This document shows, piece by piece, positions 53,537 to 63,137 of a stretch of DNA of 64,000 nt. The notes under the pieces were generated by a model, which saw only the letters and a list, made by a program, of their open reading frames with translations, was not told the DNA's origin and did no database searches. This DNA is from Luteibacter jiangsuensis (GTDB taxonomy: Bacteria > Pseudomonadota > Gammaproteobacteria > Xanthomonadales > Rhodanobacteraceae): contig NZ_JAUSSK010000005.1 of assembly GCF_030812295.1 (NCBI RefSeq), forward strand, positions 248,001 through 312,000, given 5' to 3'. The translations under genes and the position numbers were made by a program. Every line of letters begins with the position of its first letter. The first letter of the stretch is position 1.

Positions 53537-53949
53537 GCGCCCGCTCCGGCAGGTTGACGGGCCTCGACGGGAATCGCGACCCAGCTCTCGCGGATTTGCC
53601 CGAGCAGGCGGGTCACCTCGTCCAGGGCATCCGCATCGTTGTGCAGGTTGGCGTGCAAGAGACGACGGCTCATGTAGTCGTACAGGCTATCCAGTTGCCC
53701 CACCAGCGGCGCCTTGACCTCGTGGTTCAAGGCGGACTGCAACGCGCCGACGATTTCGATAGCCTTCGAGATGGCCTCGCCTTTCCCGGCCACATTCCCG
53801 GTCACCATGTGACCGAGGGCGAAACGGATCCTCTCGAGCGCACCGTCCATCAGCATGGTGATAAGGCCATGCGGATCGGCGGTTTCGATGCCGCCTTGCG
53901 TACGGACCTGCTTGTAGGCGCCTGCGCCCTGGGAATATCCGAGTGCCAT
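53533..53949 (-). CDS. fliS: Flagellin export chaperone FliS
   Basis: A 138-residue four-helix chaperone that holds the flagellin C-terminus before export. The family marks are visible: AYKQVRTQGGIETADPHGLITMLMDGALERIRFA at the start, then LQSALNHEV and LYDYMSRRLLHANLHND. It lies 22 bases after fliD, the usual order. Confidence 0.94.
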   Translation of the reverse strand: MALGYSQGAGAYKQVRTQGGIETADPHGLITMLMDGALERIRFALGHMVTGNVAGKGEAISKAIEIVGALQSALNHEVKAPLVGQLDSLYDYMSRRLLHANLHNDADALDEVTRLLGQIRESWVAIPVEARQPAGAGA

Positions 53950-53971
53950 GAGTTTTTTCCTGAGGAGACCG

Positions 53972-55330
53972 TCAGCTCTTGCTGGTGGTCAACGCGTCGA
54001 ACTGTTGCTGGAGGAAGCTGCTGGTATTGCTGAGCTTGGTCATCATCGTGTCGAGCGCCGTGTACTGCTTGGTCAGGCGGTCGGAATAGGCCTTCATCGT
54101 GACGTCGAAGTCCGTTTGCTGCTGGGTGAGATCCTTGGCCTTCTTGTTCAGGTTGGCCGTACGCTGGGTCAGGATGCCGCTGGACGAGGTCCAGCTGGTG
54201 ATCAGCTTGTCCAGCTTGGGTGCGATGCCATCGCTGCCGCTGAGCAGGCCCTGGGTTTCCTTGGGATTGGTCGCGAGCGCCTTGGTCAGCTTGGTCGAAT
54301 CGAACTTCAACGTGCCGTCGATCTGGAACGCCACACCCAGATCGCTCAGCGATTTCGGGCCGGCACCGGTACCCGTGGACTGCGAGCCGACCAACGAGGT
54401 GATCTGGCTCTTGATCGAGGTCAGCGTGGCGTCGCCGATGAGGGCGCCGACCTGCTGGTTGGTCGCGTCGTACTTGGTCAGCGTCTGGTAGGTGGAAACG
54501 AAGGCGTTGTAGGCCGCGACGAACGAGGTCACCGCCGACGACACCGCGGTGGGATCGTTGGCGATGGTGACGGTGCTGGTACCCGTCTTGGACAGGGCGA
54601 GGGTGACGCCGTCGATGGCGGTGGCCACGGTGTTCGACGGGCTCGTGGCGGGAAGGCCGTCGATGGTGAACTCGGCGTCCTGGGCCTTCACCGTCGCGGA
54701 ATCGGTCGCCGGATCGAAATCGAGTTGCGACAGGTTGCCATCGCCGCCGCTGGAACTCACCGTGAACGCGTTGGCCGCGCCGGTGGAGGTCGACGTCAGC
54801 ACGAGATGCGCGCCGTCGGTACCCGTGACGATGCTGGCGGTAACGCCCGGATTGTCCGACGCCTTGTTGATGGAGTCGCGGATGTTCTCGAGCGAGTTGG
54901 CGCCGGATGCGACGTTCAGGCTCATCGACTTGCCACCGATGGCGATCGTGAGCGTGCCGGTGCCCACCTGGGTCTTGCTGGTGGCGAAAGCCGTCGAGGT
55001 GGTTTTCTGCGAGGTGGCCAGCTTGCCGACGACGATGTTGTACGTGTTCGGCTGGGCATCCGCGTCCGCCGTGGCGGAAAGGATCGTCGAATCACCGACG
55101 GAGGTCTTCTGCGTCGTGAACGCGCTACCGTCCGTCAGTGCCTTCATCGCGTTCTGCAAGCTCGTCAGCGACGAGGTGAAGTTGCCGATCGCGGAAATCT
55201 GGGTGGTGTTCGCGCTGACCTGGGCAGCCAGGGAGCTGTCCGTCGCCGCGCGCTTGTTGTTCGTCAGGTTGGTGACGATGCTCGCGACGTCGATGGAACT
55301 GGAACCGAGGGTGATGGGATTCGTGGCCAT
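53972..55330 (-). CDS. fliD: Flagellar filament cap protein FliD
   Basis: A 452-residue cap protein (HAP2). The N-terminal domain begins ITLGSSSIDVASIVTNL with the D0 helix. The middle is beta-rich and Thr/Ser/Ala-rich. The C-terminal FliD_C region ends with QTDFDVTMKAYSDRLTKQYTALDTMMTKL and the terminal SSFLQQQFDAL helix. A sigma-54 type promoter lies upstream, in the gap after fliC. Confidence 0.94.
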   Translation of the reverse strand: MATNPITLGSSSIDVASIVTNLTNNKRAATDSSLAAQVSANTTQISAIGNFTSSLTSLQNAMKALTDGSAFTTQKTSVGDSTILSATADADAQPNTYNIVVGKLATSQKTTSTAFATSKTQVGTGTLTIAIGGKSMSLNVASGANSLENIRDSINKASDNPGVTASIVTGTDGAHLVLTSTSTGAANAFTVSSSGGDGNLSQLDFDPATDSATVKAQDAEFTIDGLPATSPSNTVATAIDGVTLALSKTGTSTVTIANDPTAVSSAVTSFVAAYNAFVSTYQTLTKYDATNQQVGALIGDATLTSIKSQITSLVGSQSTGTGAGPKSLSDLGVAFQIDGTLKFDSTKLTKALATNPKETQGLLSGSDGIAPKLDKLITSWTSSSGILTQRTANLNKKAKDLTQQQTDFDVTMKAYSDRLTKQYTALDTMMTKLSNTSSFLQQQFDALTTSKS

Positions 55331-55371
55331 GAAGCTCTCCTGGAGGACGCCTCACTGCCCTGGGCGCCAAT

Positions 55372-55413
55372 TTGTCGGCGGCTGGCTCCCTTTCGAGTGC
55401 CAACCGCCGACAA
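55372..55413. repeat. 15-bp hairpin in the fliD leader
   Basis: The arms 55372-55386 and 55399-55413 pair over 15 bases with a single G-T wobble and a 12-base loop. It starts 5 bases downstream of the fliD -12 box, so it overlaps the expected transcript start. No T-run follows, so it is not a normal terminator for fliC. Confidence 0.7.
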
Positions 55414-55417
55414 CTAA

Positions 55418-55432
55418 GCAATTACCCTGCCA
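55418..55432 (-). promoter_or_regulatory. Sigma-54 promoter of fliD-fliS-fliT
   Basis: Minus-strand TGGCAG-GGTAA-TTGC keeps GG at -24 and TTGC at -12, with one mismatch in the -24 box. The expected start is near 55406, about 76 bases before fliD. Confidence 0.7.
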
Positions 55433-55469
55433 ATCCCAGCCTTGGCCGGGACTGGCGGTGTGACGCCTG

Positions 55470-56912
55470 TTACTGGAGCAGCTTCGAGACGATCTGCTGG
55501 GCCTGGTTCGCCTGGGCGAGGACCGAGACGCCGGCCTGCTGCAGGATCTGGGCCGAGGACATGTTCGCCGTTTCCTGGGCGAAGTCGGCGTCCGTGATGG
55601 CGGACTTCGACGAGGTCAGGTTCTGCGAGATGTTCTGCAGGTTGGAGATGGTCGATTCGAAGCGGTTCTGCACCGCACCGAGGTCCGAACGGAGGTCCGA
55701 GACCGACTGCAGGGCCGCGTCGATGCGGTTGATCGTCTGGTTGGCGCCGTCGACCGTCTTGACCGAGGAATTGGCCAGGGTATCGGTCGTGGAGACCGCC
55801 AGCGTACCGGCGGTCAGGCCAGCGTCGGCCGGAGCCGTGCCGCCCACCGTGATCGCCTTCGCCGAAGCGAACTTCACCGCGCCATCGGAACCGACATAGG
55901 CGTTGATGCCCTGGCCCGACTTGGCGTTGATCGCATCGGCCAGGTCCTGCGCCGAGTTGTACGTACCGGCGAGGTCGAACGAGGCGTTGTCACCAACCTG
56001 CAGGGTGACGGCGCCGGCGGCGAGCGTGACCGGGGTCTTGTCGCCGATGCTGACGCCAGCGGTCGTAGAAGTGGTGCCGAAGATCGACGCATTGGCGCCG
56101 CCGATGACCGGAGCCGTCGCGGTGTTGCCCGTGGCCGTGCTGGTGAACTCGATGCGGCCGGTCGTGGCGTTGACCGAAGCCGTGGCCGTGGCGCCGGCGC
56201 CCAGCTGCGTGTTGATTTCGGCGGCGACGCCGGCGGCGTCCGTCAGGTTCGTGGTCAGGCTGACCGCGGTGCCGTTGACGGTGAAGTTGGCATTGGTGGT
56301 CGAGAAGTCGGCGGTGGCCAGGGCCTGGCCGGCCGTGGTGACGGCGCCCGAGGCGGCGGTGGCCGCGAACGCCAGCGAGGCGGAACCGGAGGCCAGCTGA
56401 CCGACCTGGTTGGCCTTCATGCCCTGGTTCAGGCCGACGGTGATCACTTCACCCACGTTGGCACCGACCTGGAAGCTCAGCTGGTTGGCCGAACCGTCGA
56501 GGACCTTCATGCCGTTGAAGTTGGTCTGCGTGGCGATACGCGTGACTTCCGCCAGGCGCTGCTGGACTTCGGCGTCGAGCGCGGCGCGGTCGCTGTCCGA
56601 GTTCGAGGCGTTGGTCGACTGGACGGCCAGTTCGCGGATGCGCTGCAGGTTGTTCGTGACTTCGTCCAGCGCCGATTCGGTCGTCTGCGACAGCGAGATA
56701 CCGTCGTTGGCGTTCTGCACGGCGCGGTTCAGGCCGTTGATCTGCGTGGTGAAGCGGGTGGAGATGGCGAGGCCGGCGGCGTCGTCCTTCGCGCTGTTGA
56801 TGCGCATACCGGAAGACAGGCGCTCGATGGCCGAGGACAGCTTCGTCTGCGAGGTGCTCAGGTTACGCTGAGCATTCAGCGACATGATGTTGGTGTTGAT
56901 GGTCAGAGCCAT
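55470..56912 (-). CDS. fliC: Flagellin
   Basis: A 480-residue flagellin, the filament subunit, and the only one in the window. The ATG at 56912 starts the conserved MALTINTNIMSLNAQRNLS; the longer upstream frame is discarded. The D0/D1 ends (1-170 and about 400-480, closing LAQANQAQQIVSKLLQ) are typical. The middle (170-400) is a variable Ala/Thr-rich D2/D3 domain. The innate-immune-recognised D1 segment (QRIRELAVQSTNASNSD) is of the beta/gammaproteobacterial type. Transcription is from a sigma-28 promoter. Confidence 0.97.
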   Translation of the reverse strand: MALTINTNIMSLNAQRNLSTSQTKLSSAIERLSSGMRINSAKDDAAGLAISTRFTTQINGLNRAVQNANDGISLSQTTESALDEVTNNLQRIRELAVQSTNASNSDSDRAALDAEVQQRLAEVTRIATQTNFNGMKVLDGSANQLSFQVGANVGEVITVGLNQGMKANQVGQLASGSASLAFAATAASGAVTTAGQALATADFSTTNANFTVNGTAVSLTTNLTDAAGVAAEINTQLGAGATATASVNATTGRIEFTSTATGNTATAPVIGGANASIFGTTSTTAGVSIGDKTPVTLAAGAVTLQVGDNASFDLAGTYNSAQDLADAINAKSGQGINAYVGSDGAVKFASAKAITVGGTAPADAGLTAGTLAVSTTDTLANSSVKTVDGANQTINRIDAALQSVSDLRSDLGAVQNRFESTISNLQNISQNLTSSKSAITDADFAQETANMSSAQILQQAGVSVLAQANQAQQIVSKLLQ

Positions 56913-57006
56913 GGGATTGATCCTTTGTAAGCGGAACCGAAATGCCGGAGGTTGTGCGGCGTAGTCCGGCGGGGTTCCGTTAGGGAAGCCTTCCGCCTCA
57001 GAGAGG

Positions 57007-57033
57007 TTTACGGCACGCCGGGAAGAAACTTGA
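57007..57033 (-). promoter_or_regulatory. Sigma-28 (FliA) promoter of fliC
   Basis: Minus-strand TCAAGTTT-N11-GCCGTAAA compares with the sigma-28 consensus TAAAGTTT-N11-GCCGATAA, with exact spacing. The expected start near 57000 gives a leader of about 88 bases. Confidence 0.8.
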
Positions 57034-57149
57034 GAACTTTTTCTACCTGTCAACCACTTTTTTGATCAGCACCCGCCAATGACGTCTCGCCGGCCGCTGT
57101 CAGGGTTCCTTATCGGCACGTCCGGCCCGGGATTTAGGCCTCGTTGCAA

Positions 57150-57176
57150 GAAAATAAGGCGGCCTCGCGGCCGCCT
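57150..57176 (-). terminator. Rho-independent terminator after flgL
   Basis: On the minus strand AGGCGGCC-GCGA-GGCCGCCT is followed by TATTTTC. It closes the flg operon about 30 bases past flgL and insulates fliC. Confidence 0.85.
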
Positions 57177-57207
57177 CGAATGCACTGCAAAGAGAAATGC
57201 GCGTTTC

Positions 57208-58404
57208 TTACTTGAGGTAGTTGAACAAGCTCAGGTTCTGCATCTTCACGTACGACTGCTGCGCGGCGTCGAGCGCGGATTGCTGCTGGGTGAACTTGCT
57301 GATGGCGCTGGCGTAGTCGAGGTCCTGCAGGTCGGAGAGCGTGCTGGCGTACTGCAACTTCACATCCGCACCGATCTGCGTCTGCTGATCGAGCGTGTTC
57401 ATGCGCGCGCCGATCTTCGTGCGTGTATCGAGGAAGCTGGTGGCGGCCTGGTCGAGGTTCTGCAGCTGCGCGTTGATCTGATTATTCATCGCCGCGCCAC
57501 CGCCGGGCGCCTCGAAGGCATTGATGATGCCGGCCACCGAGGAAAAAACGTCTTGCGACGACGAGGGACCCACGGCGAAGGTGTCGCCTGTCGCTGGGTT
57601 GCCCGTGAGATTGAGCTGCGTGCCCTTGAACGCGATGGTGCCGGTGTCGCCCGTGTACGTCCCCGTGGAGATGACCGTATTGGTGGGGTCGTTGACGTCG
57701 CGGATCTCGTAGTCGGTGGGCGAAGTGAAGGTGATGCTGTAGCTGCCGCCATCCCAGGCGCTTGCATCGGTGACCGACGTGGCCCCGACCACGGCCGTCC
57801 CCGTATTGGTGGCACCCGCGCTGGTGACGAAGGTGCCGTTGCCGCCGCGGATCGACATGAAGACGTCGGCACCGTTGTCGCCGGTGGCGACCTGCAGGCC
57901 CGCCGCCGCGGCGACCATGCGCTGGCCCTGGTCACCGCCATAGTTCACGTTCAGGCCGTCGATGGTGAAGGGCTGGGTGGTGGTACGGCTGCCCGCGAAG
58001 ATGTATTCGCCCTGCCCGTCCTTCGTATTGCCCAACGCGACCAGCTGCTGCAACGTCTGCCGCAACTCCGTCGCGATCGATTGCCTCGATTCGTCCGTCT
58101 GCGTGCCATTCATGCCTTCGAGCGTGAGCGAGCGGATGCGATCGAGGATGTCGCCCGCCGAAGAAAGCGCCTGCTCTTCGACGGACAGGCGGGTGGTGGC
58201 GGATTGGATGTTGCGTGTGTACTGGTCGTTCTGCGCGCTGGCGGAACTGGTGTCGACGGCGCGCGCGGCGGCCGCGGGGTTGTCCGCGGGGGTCTGGATC
58301 GCCTTGCCGTTGCCCAGCGAAAGCTGGGTCTGCGACATCTGGTATTGCCTGTCGAGCATCGAGTCGACGGCTTGCTGTTGGCCCCAGGAAGTGGAAATAC
58401 GCAT
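57208..58404 (-). CDS. flgL: Flagellar hook-filament junction protein FlgL
   Basis: A 398-residue flagellin-like junction protein (HAP3). The N-terminus (MRISTSWGQQQAVDSMLDRQYQMS) and C-terminus (STLSDLQDLDYASAISKFTQQQSALDAAQQSYVKMQNLSLFNYL) match the family. The middle is variable. It follows flgK by 5 bases and ends the flg operon at a terminator. Confidence 0.94.
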   Translation of the reverse strand: MRISTSWGQQQAVDSMLDRQYQMSQTQLSLGNGKAIQTPADNPAAAARAVDTSSASAQNDQYTRNIQSATTRLSVEEQALSSAGDILDRIRSLTLEGMNGTQTDESRQSIATELRQTLQQLVALGNTKDGQGEYIFAGSRTTTQPFTIDGLNVNYGGDQGQRMVAAAAGLQVATGDNGADVFMSIRGGNGTFVTSAGATNTGTAVVGATSVTDASAWDGGSYSITFTSPTDYEIRDVNDPTNTVISTGTYTGDTGTIAFKGTQLNLTGNPATGDTFAVGPSSSQDVFSSVAGIINAFEAPGGGAAMNNQINAQLQNLDQAATSFLDTRTKIGARMNTLDQQTQIGADVKLQYASTLSDLQDLDYASAISKFTQQQSALDAAQQSYVKMQNLSLFNYLK

Positions 58405-58409
58405 GGTCG

Positions 58410-60284
58410 TCAGCCCCGCACGGCGGTCATAAGAGAGTCGAAGATGGTGTTCGCCGCGTTGATCACCTGGGCGGATGCCGCATACGCCTGCTGGAACCGC
58501 AGGAGGTTGGCCGCTTCTTCATCCATGTTCACTCCGGAAAGGCTCTGCTGCGATGCCATGGCCTGGTCGAGGATGCTCTGCTGGGCGTCGAGTGCGGTGT
58601 TCGCCTGCGCGCCCGCCGTGCCCACCTGGGCGATCAGCTGGCTATAGGACTTGCCCACCGTGGTGGCGCCGTTGTCGAGGACGCCCTTGTTGGCGACGTT
58701 CGCGAGCGCAAGCGCATTGCCGTTGTCACCGCTGGCCGAACCCGCCGGCTTCACGGTGAACGTATCGTTAGCGGCAGGGACACCGGAAAGCTTGAGCGTC
58801 CACCCGTTGCCGGTGATGGTGTCGCCATCCGCATAGGTTTGCGGAGCCCCCCCGTTGACGGTGTAGGTGGTCGGCGAGGTGAAGACGATATTGACCGGGG
58901 TGTTGAACGCCGGATCGGCGACATTGGTGACCGTGAGGGCGCCCAGGGTGGCCTTGCCGGTGTTGCCGGAAGCCTTGGTCGCGGCCAACGGACCCGATGC
59001 GGCGATCTTGCTGGTATCGCTGATCGCCACGCTCATGGTGGAGGCGGCATTGCGCGTCGGCTGGATCTGGAAGCTGTCACCGGCCTGAGGCGTGCCGCTC
59101 GGTACCGAGATCGCGAGCCCGTCGATGAGGATGGGATCTCCCGCGGCGCCCGTGCCCGTCGAAGGCACGGTGACGCCAGCCGCCGTCGTCACCGACCAGT
59201 TGGTTCCGTTGTAACGCATGATGTAGTCGGCGCTGCCGAGCTTGCCCACGTCGGTCACGGTTGCCGTAACCTGGGCGTTGCCCGTGTTGCCCGTGCTGTT
59301 GAACACCGCCGGATCGCCGATGGTGAAGAAATCGCCACCCGCATCGCCGTTGAGGTCGATGCCCTGCGCATGCTGCTGGTTGAACGCGTCGGTGAGGGCT
59401 ATGGCCGCACGGCCAAGCTGGTTGCGCGCCGGATCGAGCACGTTGGTGCGGAAATCGAAGGTCGCCCCGAGCGAGCCGGAGCCGAGCTGGCCGCTGATGA
59501 CGGAACCGCCAGGGCCGACGACTTCCAGGCGCGACGAATCGTACTGGTTGGCCGCGGTGCTCAACGTGGTCGCGTCGGTGCCATTGACCAGGGGCTGGCC
59601 GTTGCCCACCGACACGGTGACCATGTGGTCGCTGCCCTGGGTGACGTTCACCCCGACCACCTGCGACAGCTGCGAGATCGCCTGGTCGCGCGCGTCGAGC
59701 AAGTCGTTGGGCGCGGCGCCGCCCGCATAGGCTTTCTGGATCTGCCCGTTGAGGTCGGCGATGCTCCGCGCCAGGCTGTTGATGCTGTCGACCGAGTTGC
59801 TGATTTCCTGGTTGGTCTGCTGGTCGATCTGCTGGAACTGCGACGACAGCGAGCGGAAGGTCGAAACCAGGGTGCTTGCCTTGCCGATCAGGGCCTGGCG
59901 GCTCGCCGTGTCGACCGGCGCGTTGGCGAGGTCGCTCACCGCGCCGAAGAAGCCGTCGAGGGCCGTTTGCAGGTTGGCCGAGCCACTGACGGCGTTGTTG
60001 ACCGACGCGGTGAGGCTGGCATATTGCGTGGCGCGGCTCTGGCCGGAATTCGCCGACCACACCGACTGGGTGAGGAACTGGCTATACGCGCGCTGGACGC
60101 TTACCGCATCCGCACCCTGCCCCACGTAGTAGCCGCCGTTGTACTGCGGCGCACGCGCATTGAACGTGGTCGTCTGCCGGGTATAGCCCGCCGTGTTGAC
60201 GTTGCTGATGTTGTGGCCGACGGTGGAGAGGCCGACTTGCGATGCAAGCAGCCCGGAGACGCCGGTGGAGAGCAGGTCGGCCAT
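58410..60284 (-). CDS. flgK: Flagellar hook-associated protein FlgK
   Basis: A 624-residue junction protein (HAP1). The N-terminal region LLSTGVSGLLASQVGLSTVGHNISNVNTAGYTRQ is diagnostic. The C-terminal SGVNMDEEAANLLRFQQAYAASAQVI is the shared rod/hook motif. The longer than usual centre (about 300-520) is Thr/Gly-rich and beta-rich. It lies 37 bases after flgJ. Confidence 0.96.
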   Translation of the reverse strand: MADLLSTGVSGLLASQVGLSTVGHNISNVNTAGYTRQTTTFNARAPQYNGGYYVGQGADAVSVQRAYSQFLTQSVWSANSGQSRATQYASLTASVNNAVSGSANLQTALDGFFGAVSDLANAPVDTASRQALIGKASTLVSTFRSLSSQFQQIDQQTNQEISNSVDSINSLARSIADLNGQIQKAYAGGAAPNDLLDARDQAISQLSQVVGVNVTQGSDHMVTVSVGNGQPLVNGTDATTLSTAANQYDSSRLEVVGPGGSVISGQLGSGSLGATFDFRTNVLDPARNQLGRAAIALTDAFNQQHAQGIDLNGDAGGDFFTIGDPAVFNSTGNTGNAQVTATVTDVGKLGSADYIMRYNGTNWSVTTAAGVTVPSTGTGAAGDPILIDGLAISVPSGTPQAGDSFQIQPTRNAASTMSVAISDTSKIAASGPLAATKASGNTGKATLGALTVTNVADPAFNTPVNIVFTSPTTYTVNGGAPQTYADGDTITGNGWTLKLSGVPAANDTFTVKPAGSASGDNGNALALANVANKGVLDNGATTVGKSYSQLIAQVGTAGAQANTALDAQQSILDQAMASQQSLSGVNMDEEAANLLRFQQAYAASAQVINAANTIFDSLMTAVRG

Positions 60285-60321
60285 CGCTGTTATTCCTTGT
60301 GATCTTTCATGGGCCCGTGTC

Positions 60322-61323
60322 TTACAGGTCCGCGGCGATGTGCTTCAGCGCGGCGAGCGCCTGCTTCATCACCGGACCGTTGGCGATATCGGTGAGCTTC
60401 TGCGCATAGCTGGGGTCGGTGGCGTAACCGCCCTTGACGAGGGCATGCGCGAAGCCGGACACATCGTCGCCACGTCCCACGGCCGCCGCATAGCGCGGAC
60501 TGTTGGTAACCAGGTCGGCGTAGTCCTTGAACGAGTCGGACGGTGAATCGTATGCGCGGAAACTGTCTTTCCGACGTACGGCCACGCCGTCCTCGTATTC
60601 GAGCGTCGGCACGTTCACCCGCTTGCCATCCCAGCTGCTGCCCGCCTTGATGCCGAACATGTTGAAACTCGTGGTGCCACCCTGTGCCGGCAGATGCTTG
60701 CCCCAGCCTGTTTCCAGGGCGGCTTGTGCCAGCAGCGCGCGCACGGACACACCGAGTTTCTTCGCCGCCTCGATGGCATGCGGCGCAAGCTTCTGTACGA
60801 AGTCCTCCGGACCGGAGATGGATAGCTTGCCAACCGTGCCCGCCACCGCGTTCGCTCCATCGCCCACGGCCTTACCCGCGCGGCCGAGCATGCGCTCGAG
60901 CGAATCCATGAGGCCGCTGTCCTGGTCGGAAGGCGACGAGACGGCGGCGGCGGTGCTGGCGTCGCCGGTGACGCCGGCGAACAGGTCGTTCGAGGATGCG
61001 TCCTTCGCCGGGCTGCCACCGAGCTGGCGGATAAGCATGTCGGCGATGCCGATACCCTTGCCCTGCGACAGCGTGAGCGACAACTGGTGATCGAACATGT
61101 CTCGATAGGCGTCGGCCGCCTGTGAGCCCATGATGTCGTCGCCCATCGCGGCGCTGGCGTCACGCATGGACTTCAGCATCATCTGGGTGAAGATGGACTC
61201 GAACTGCTTGGCGACGGTCGGCAGGGCCGCCTTGGAATCCTTCTGCGCGGCCGCCCGCAGTCCGGCGAACGCGGACATGTCCGTGTAGGTGCCGAGCCTC
61301 TGGGTGTCGACGGCGGCGGCCAT
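60322..61323 (-). CDS. flgJ: Flagellar rod assembly muramidase FlgJ
   Basis: A 333-residue two-domain protein. The N-terminal rod-capping domain (about 30-110) has VAKQFESIFTQMMLKSMRDA and MFDHQLSLTLSQGKGIGIADML. A linker follows, then a C-terminal glucosaminidase/muramidase domain (about 170-330) with likely catalytic E204 (AALETGWGKHLP) and NMFGIKAG. It opens peptidoglycan for the rod. The stop of flgI lies just upstream (1-base gap). Confidence 0.95.
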   Translation of the reverse strand: MAAAVDTQRLGTYTDMSAFAGLRAAAQKDSKAALPTVAKQFESIFTQMMLKSMRDASAAMGDDIMGSQAADAYRDMFDHQLSLTLSQGKGIGIADMLIRQLGGSPAKDASSNDLFAGVTGDASTAAAVSSPSDQDSGLMDSLERMLGRAGKAVGDGANAVAGTVGKLSISGPEDFVQKLAPHAIEAAKKLGVSVRALLAQAALETGWGKHLPAQGGTTSFNMFGIKAGSSWDGKRVNVPTLEYEDGVAVRRKDSFRAYDSPSDSFKDYADLVTNSPRYAAAVGRGDDVSGFAHALVKGGYATDPSYAQKLTDIANGPVMKQALAALKHIAADL

Positions 61324-61324
61324 G

Positions 61325-62449
61325 TCAGATCACCACCAGTTCCGCATGCAGCGCGCCGGACTGTTTCAGCGCCTGCAGGATCGAAATGAGGTCGCTCGGC
61401 GAGGCACCCACCTGGTTCACGGCACGCACGATGGCATCCAGGCTGGTACCCGGCCCGAACTTGAACATGTGGCCACCTTCCTCGCTCACGGCCACCTGGC
61501 TGCTCGGCACCACGGCCGTCTGGCCCCGGCTGAACGCGCCGGGCTGGCTGACCTGCGGTTGCTCGCTGATGGTGACCTGGATGGAACCATGCGCCACGGC
61601 GGCCGCGCCCACTTTCACGTCGGAGCCGATCACGACCGTGCCGGTACGCGAGTTCACGATGATCCGCGCCGGAGCGTCGCCCGGGGTGACTTCCAGCGCC
61701 TGGATGGTGGACAACCACGACACGCGTTGCGACGGATCCAGCGGCGCGCGTACGGCGACCGAAGCCGAATCGATGGCGTTGGCCGTCCCCGCGCCGAAGC
61801 TTTGATTCACCGCCTGGGCGATGCGGGCGGCGGTCGTGAAGTCGGCCGTGTTGAGGTTGAGCATGAGGTCGCCGCCCTTGTCGAAAGACGAGGCGACGCT
61901 GCGCTCGATACTTCCGCCACCGGGAATGCGGCCGCTGGCCGAGATATTCACCTGTACGCTGGAGCCGCTCTTGCCTTGGGCACTGACGCCGCCCACGACG
62001 ACGCTGCCCTGTGCGATGGCATACACCTGGCCGTCCGCGCCCTTCAGCGGTGACATGAGCAGTTCGCCACCGCGGATGCTCTTGGCGTTGCCGATCGAGG
62101 CCACCGTCACGTCGATGCGCTGGCCGGGCTTGGCGAATGGCGGCAGTTCGGCCGTGATCGTCACGGCCGCGGCGTTCTTCAGCTGCGGACGGACGTTGGA
62201 CGGTACGTTGACGCCGAACTGCTGCAACATGTTCTCGAGGCTTTGCGTCGTGAACGGCGCCTGGCTGGTCTGGTCGCCACTACCGTCGAGGCCGACGACG
62301 AGCCCGTAACCGATCAACTGGTTGCTGCGCACGCCGCCCACCTGCACGAGGTCGCGAATGCGATCGGCCTGCACGGGCAGCACGATGCCCAGGGCCAGCA
62401 CGGCGGCGGCGCCGCGAACGAGCATGCGGAGGCGCTGCGCGGTCTTCAT
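61325..62449 (-). CDS. flgI: Flagellar P-ring protein FlgI
   Basis: A 374-residue periplasmic ring protein. The ATG at 62449 starts a signal peptide ([20 protein letters not shown]..., cleavage near VQA); the longer upstream frame overlaps flgH and is discarded. Hallmarks: [42 protein letters not shown] and the end [24 protein letters not shown]. Its start shares one base with the flgH stop. Confidence 0.96.
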   Translation of the reverse strand: MKTAQRLRMLVRGAAAVLALGIVLPVQADRIRDLVQVGGVRSNQLIGYGLVVGLDGSGDQTSQAPFTTQSLENMLQQFGVNVPSNVRPQLKNAAAVTITAELPPFAKPGQRIDVTVASIGNAKSIRGGELLMSPLKGADGQVYAIAQGSVVVGGVSAQGKSGSSVQVNISASGRIPGGGSIERSVASSFDKGGDLMLNLNTADFTTAARIAQAVNQSFGAGTANAIDSASVAVRAPLDPSQRVSWLSTIQALEVTPGDAPARIIVNSRTGTVVIGSDVKVGAAAVAHGSIQVTISEQPQVSQPGAFSRGQTAVVPSSQVAVSEEGGHMFKFGPGTSLDAIVRAVNQVGASPSDLISILQALKQSGALHAELVVI

Positions 62450-63129
62450 CAGAACGGCATCCACTTCGAATCGAAGAAACGTGACAGCCAGCCGCGCGTA
62501 TTCGCATCGGCCAGCGTGCCCTTGCCCACGTATTCGATGCGCGCGTCGGCGACACGGCTGGACGCGACGATGTTGTCGTTGCCGATGTCCTGTGGACGGA
62601 CAATGCCGGAGATGCGCACCAGTTCCTCGCCCTGGTTGATCGTCAGCCACTTCTCGCCACGGACCACCAGCGCACCATTGGACAGGCGCTGAGCCACCGT
62701 GACGGTGATCTCGCCGGTGAGTTGGTTGCTCTGCTCGCTGGAGCCGTCGCCGGCAAACGCGTTGCTGCTGGACAAGGAACTGTCGGCGGCCTTGCCACCG
62801 ATCCGCAGACCCTGGCCGAGCAGGGTCGGAGAAGAGATGGTATTGCCGTTCTTCTTGTTCGTGCTGGTCGCGGCCTTCTTGCTGGCCTGCGTGGACTCGA
62901 CGAGGGTGATGGTCAGGATATCGCCGATACGGTGCGCACGCGGGTCGGCGAACAATTCCATCGACTGCTGGTCGGCGTAGATGGACCCCGTGGCCTGCGG
63001 CTGTGCCGCCGGCTCGACGGGAAGCGTCGCCGTGTACATCGGCTTGGGCGTGGGCGGAACGATGGCGCAGCCTCCGAGCGCGGCAAGTGGCAACGCGGCG
63101 ACGAGAAGGCGGACGAGGGAACGGTTCAT
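62449..63129 (-). CDS. flgH: Flagellar L-ring lipoprotein FlgH
   Basis: A 226-residue outer-membrane lipoprotein with the lipobox LGGC (residues 18-21). The family segments are [47 protein letters not shown] and [28 protein letters not shown]. The end [13 protein letters not shown] is typical. It makes the outer-membrane bushing of the rod with FlgI. Confidence 0.96.
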   Translation of the reverse strand: MNRSLVRLLVAALPLAALGGCAIVPPTPKPMYTATLPVEPAAQPQATGSIYADQQSMELFADPRAHRIGDILTITLVESTQASKKAATSTNKKNGNTISSPTLLGQGLRIGGKAADSSLSSSNAFAGDGSSEQSNQLTGEITVTVAQRLSNGALVVRGEKWLTINQGEELVRISGIVRPQDIGNDNIVASSRVADARIEYVGKGTLADANTRGWLSRFFDSKWMPF

Positions 63130-63137
63130 GTCGTTTC

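Noticed and set aside
53948-55417. Plus-strand frame opposite fliD
   Set aside because: Gly/Arg-rich shadow translation with no family features.
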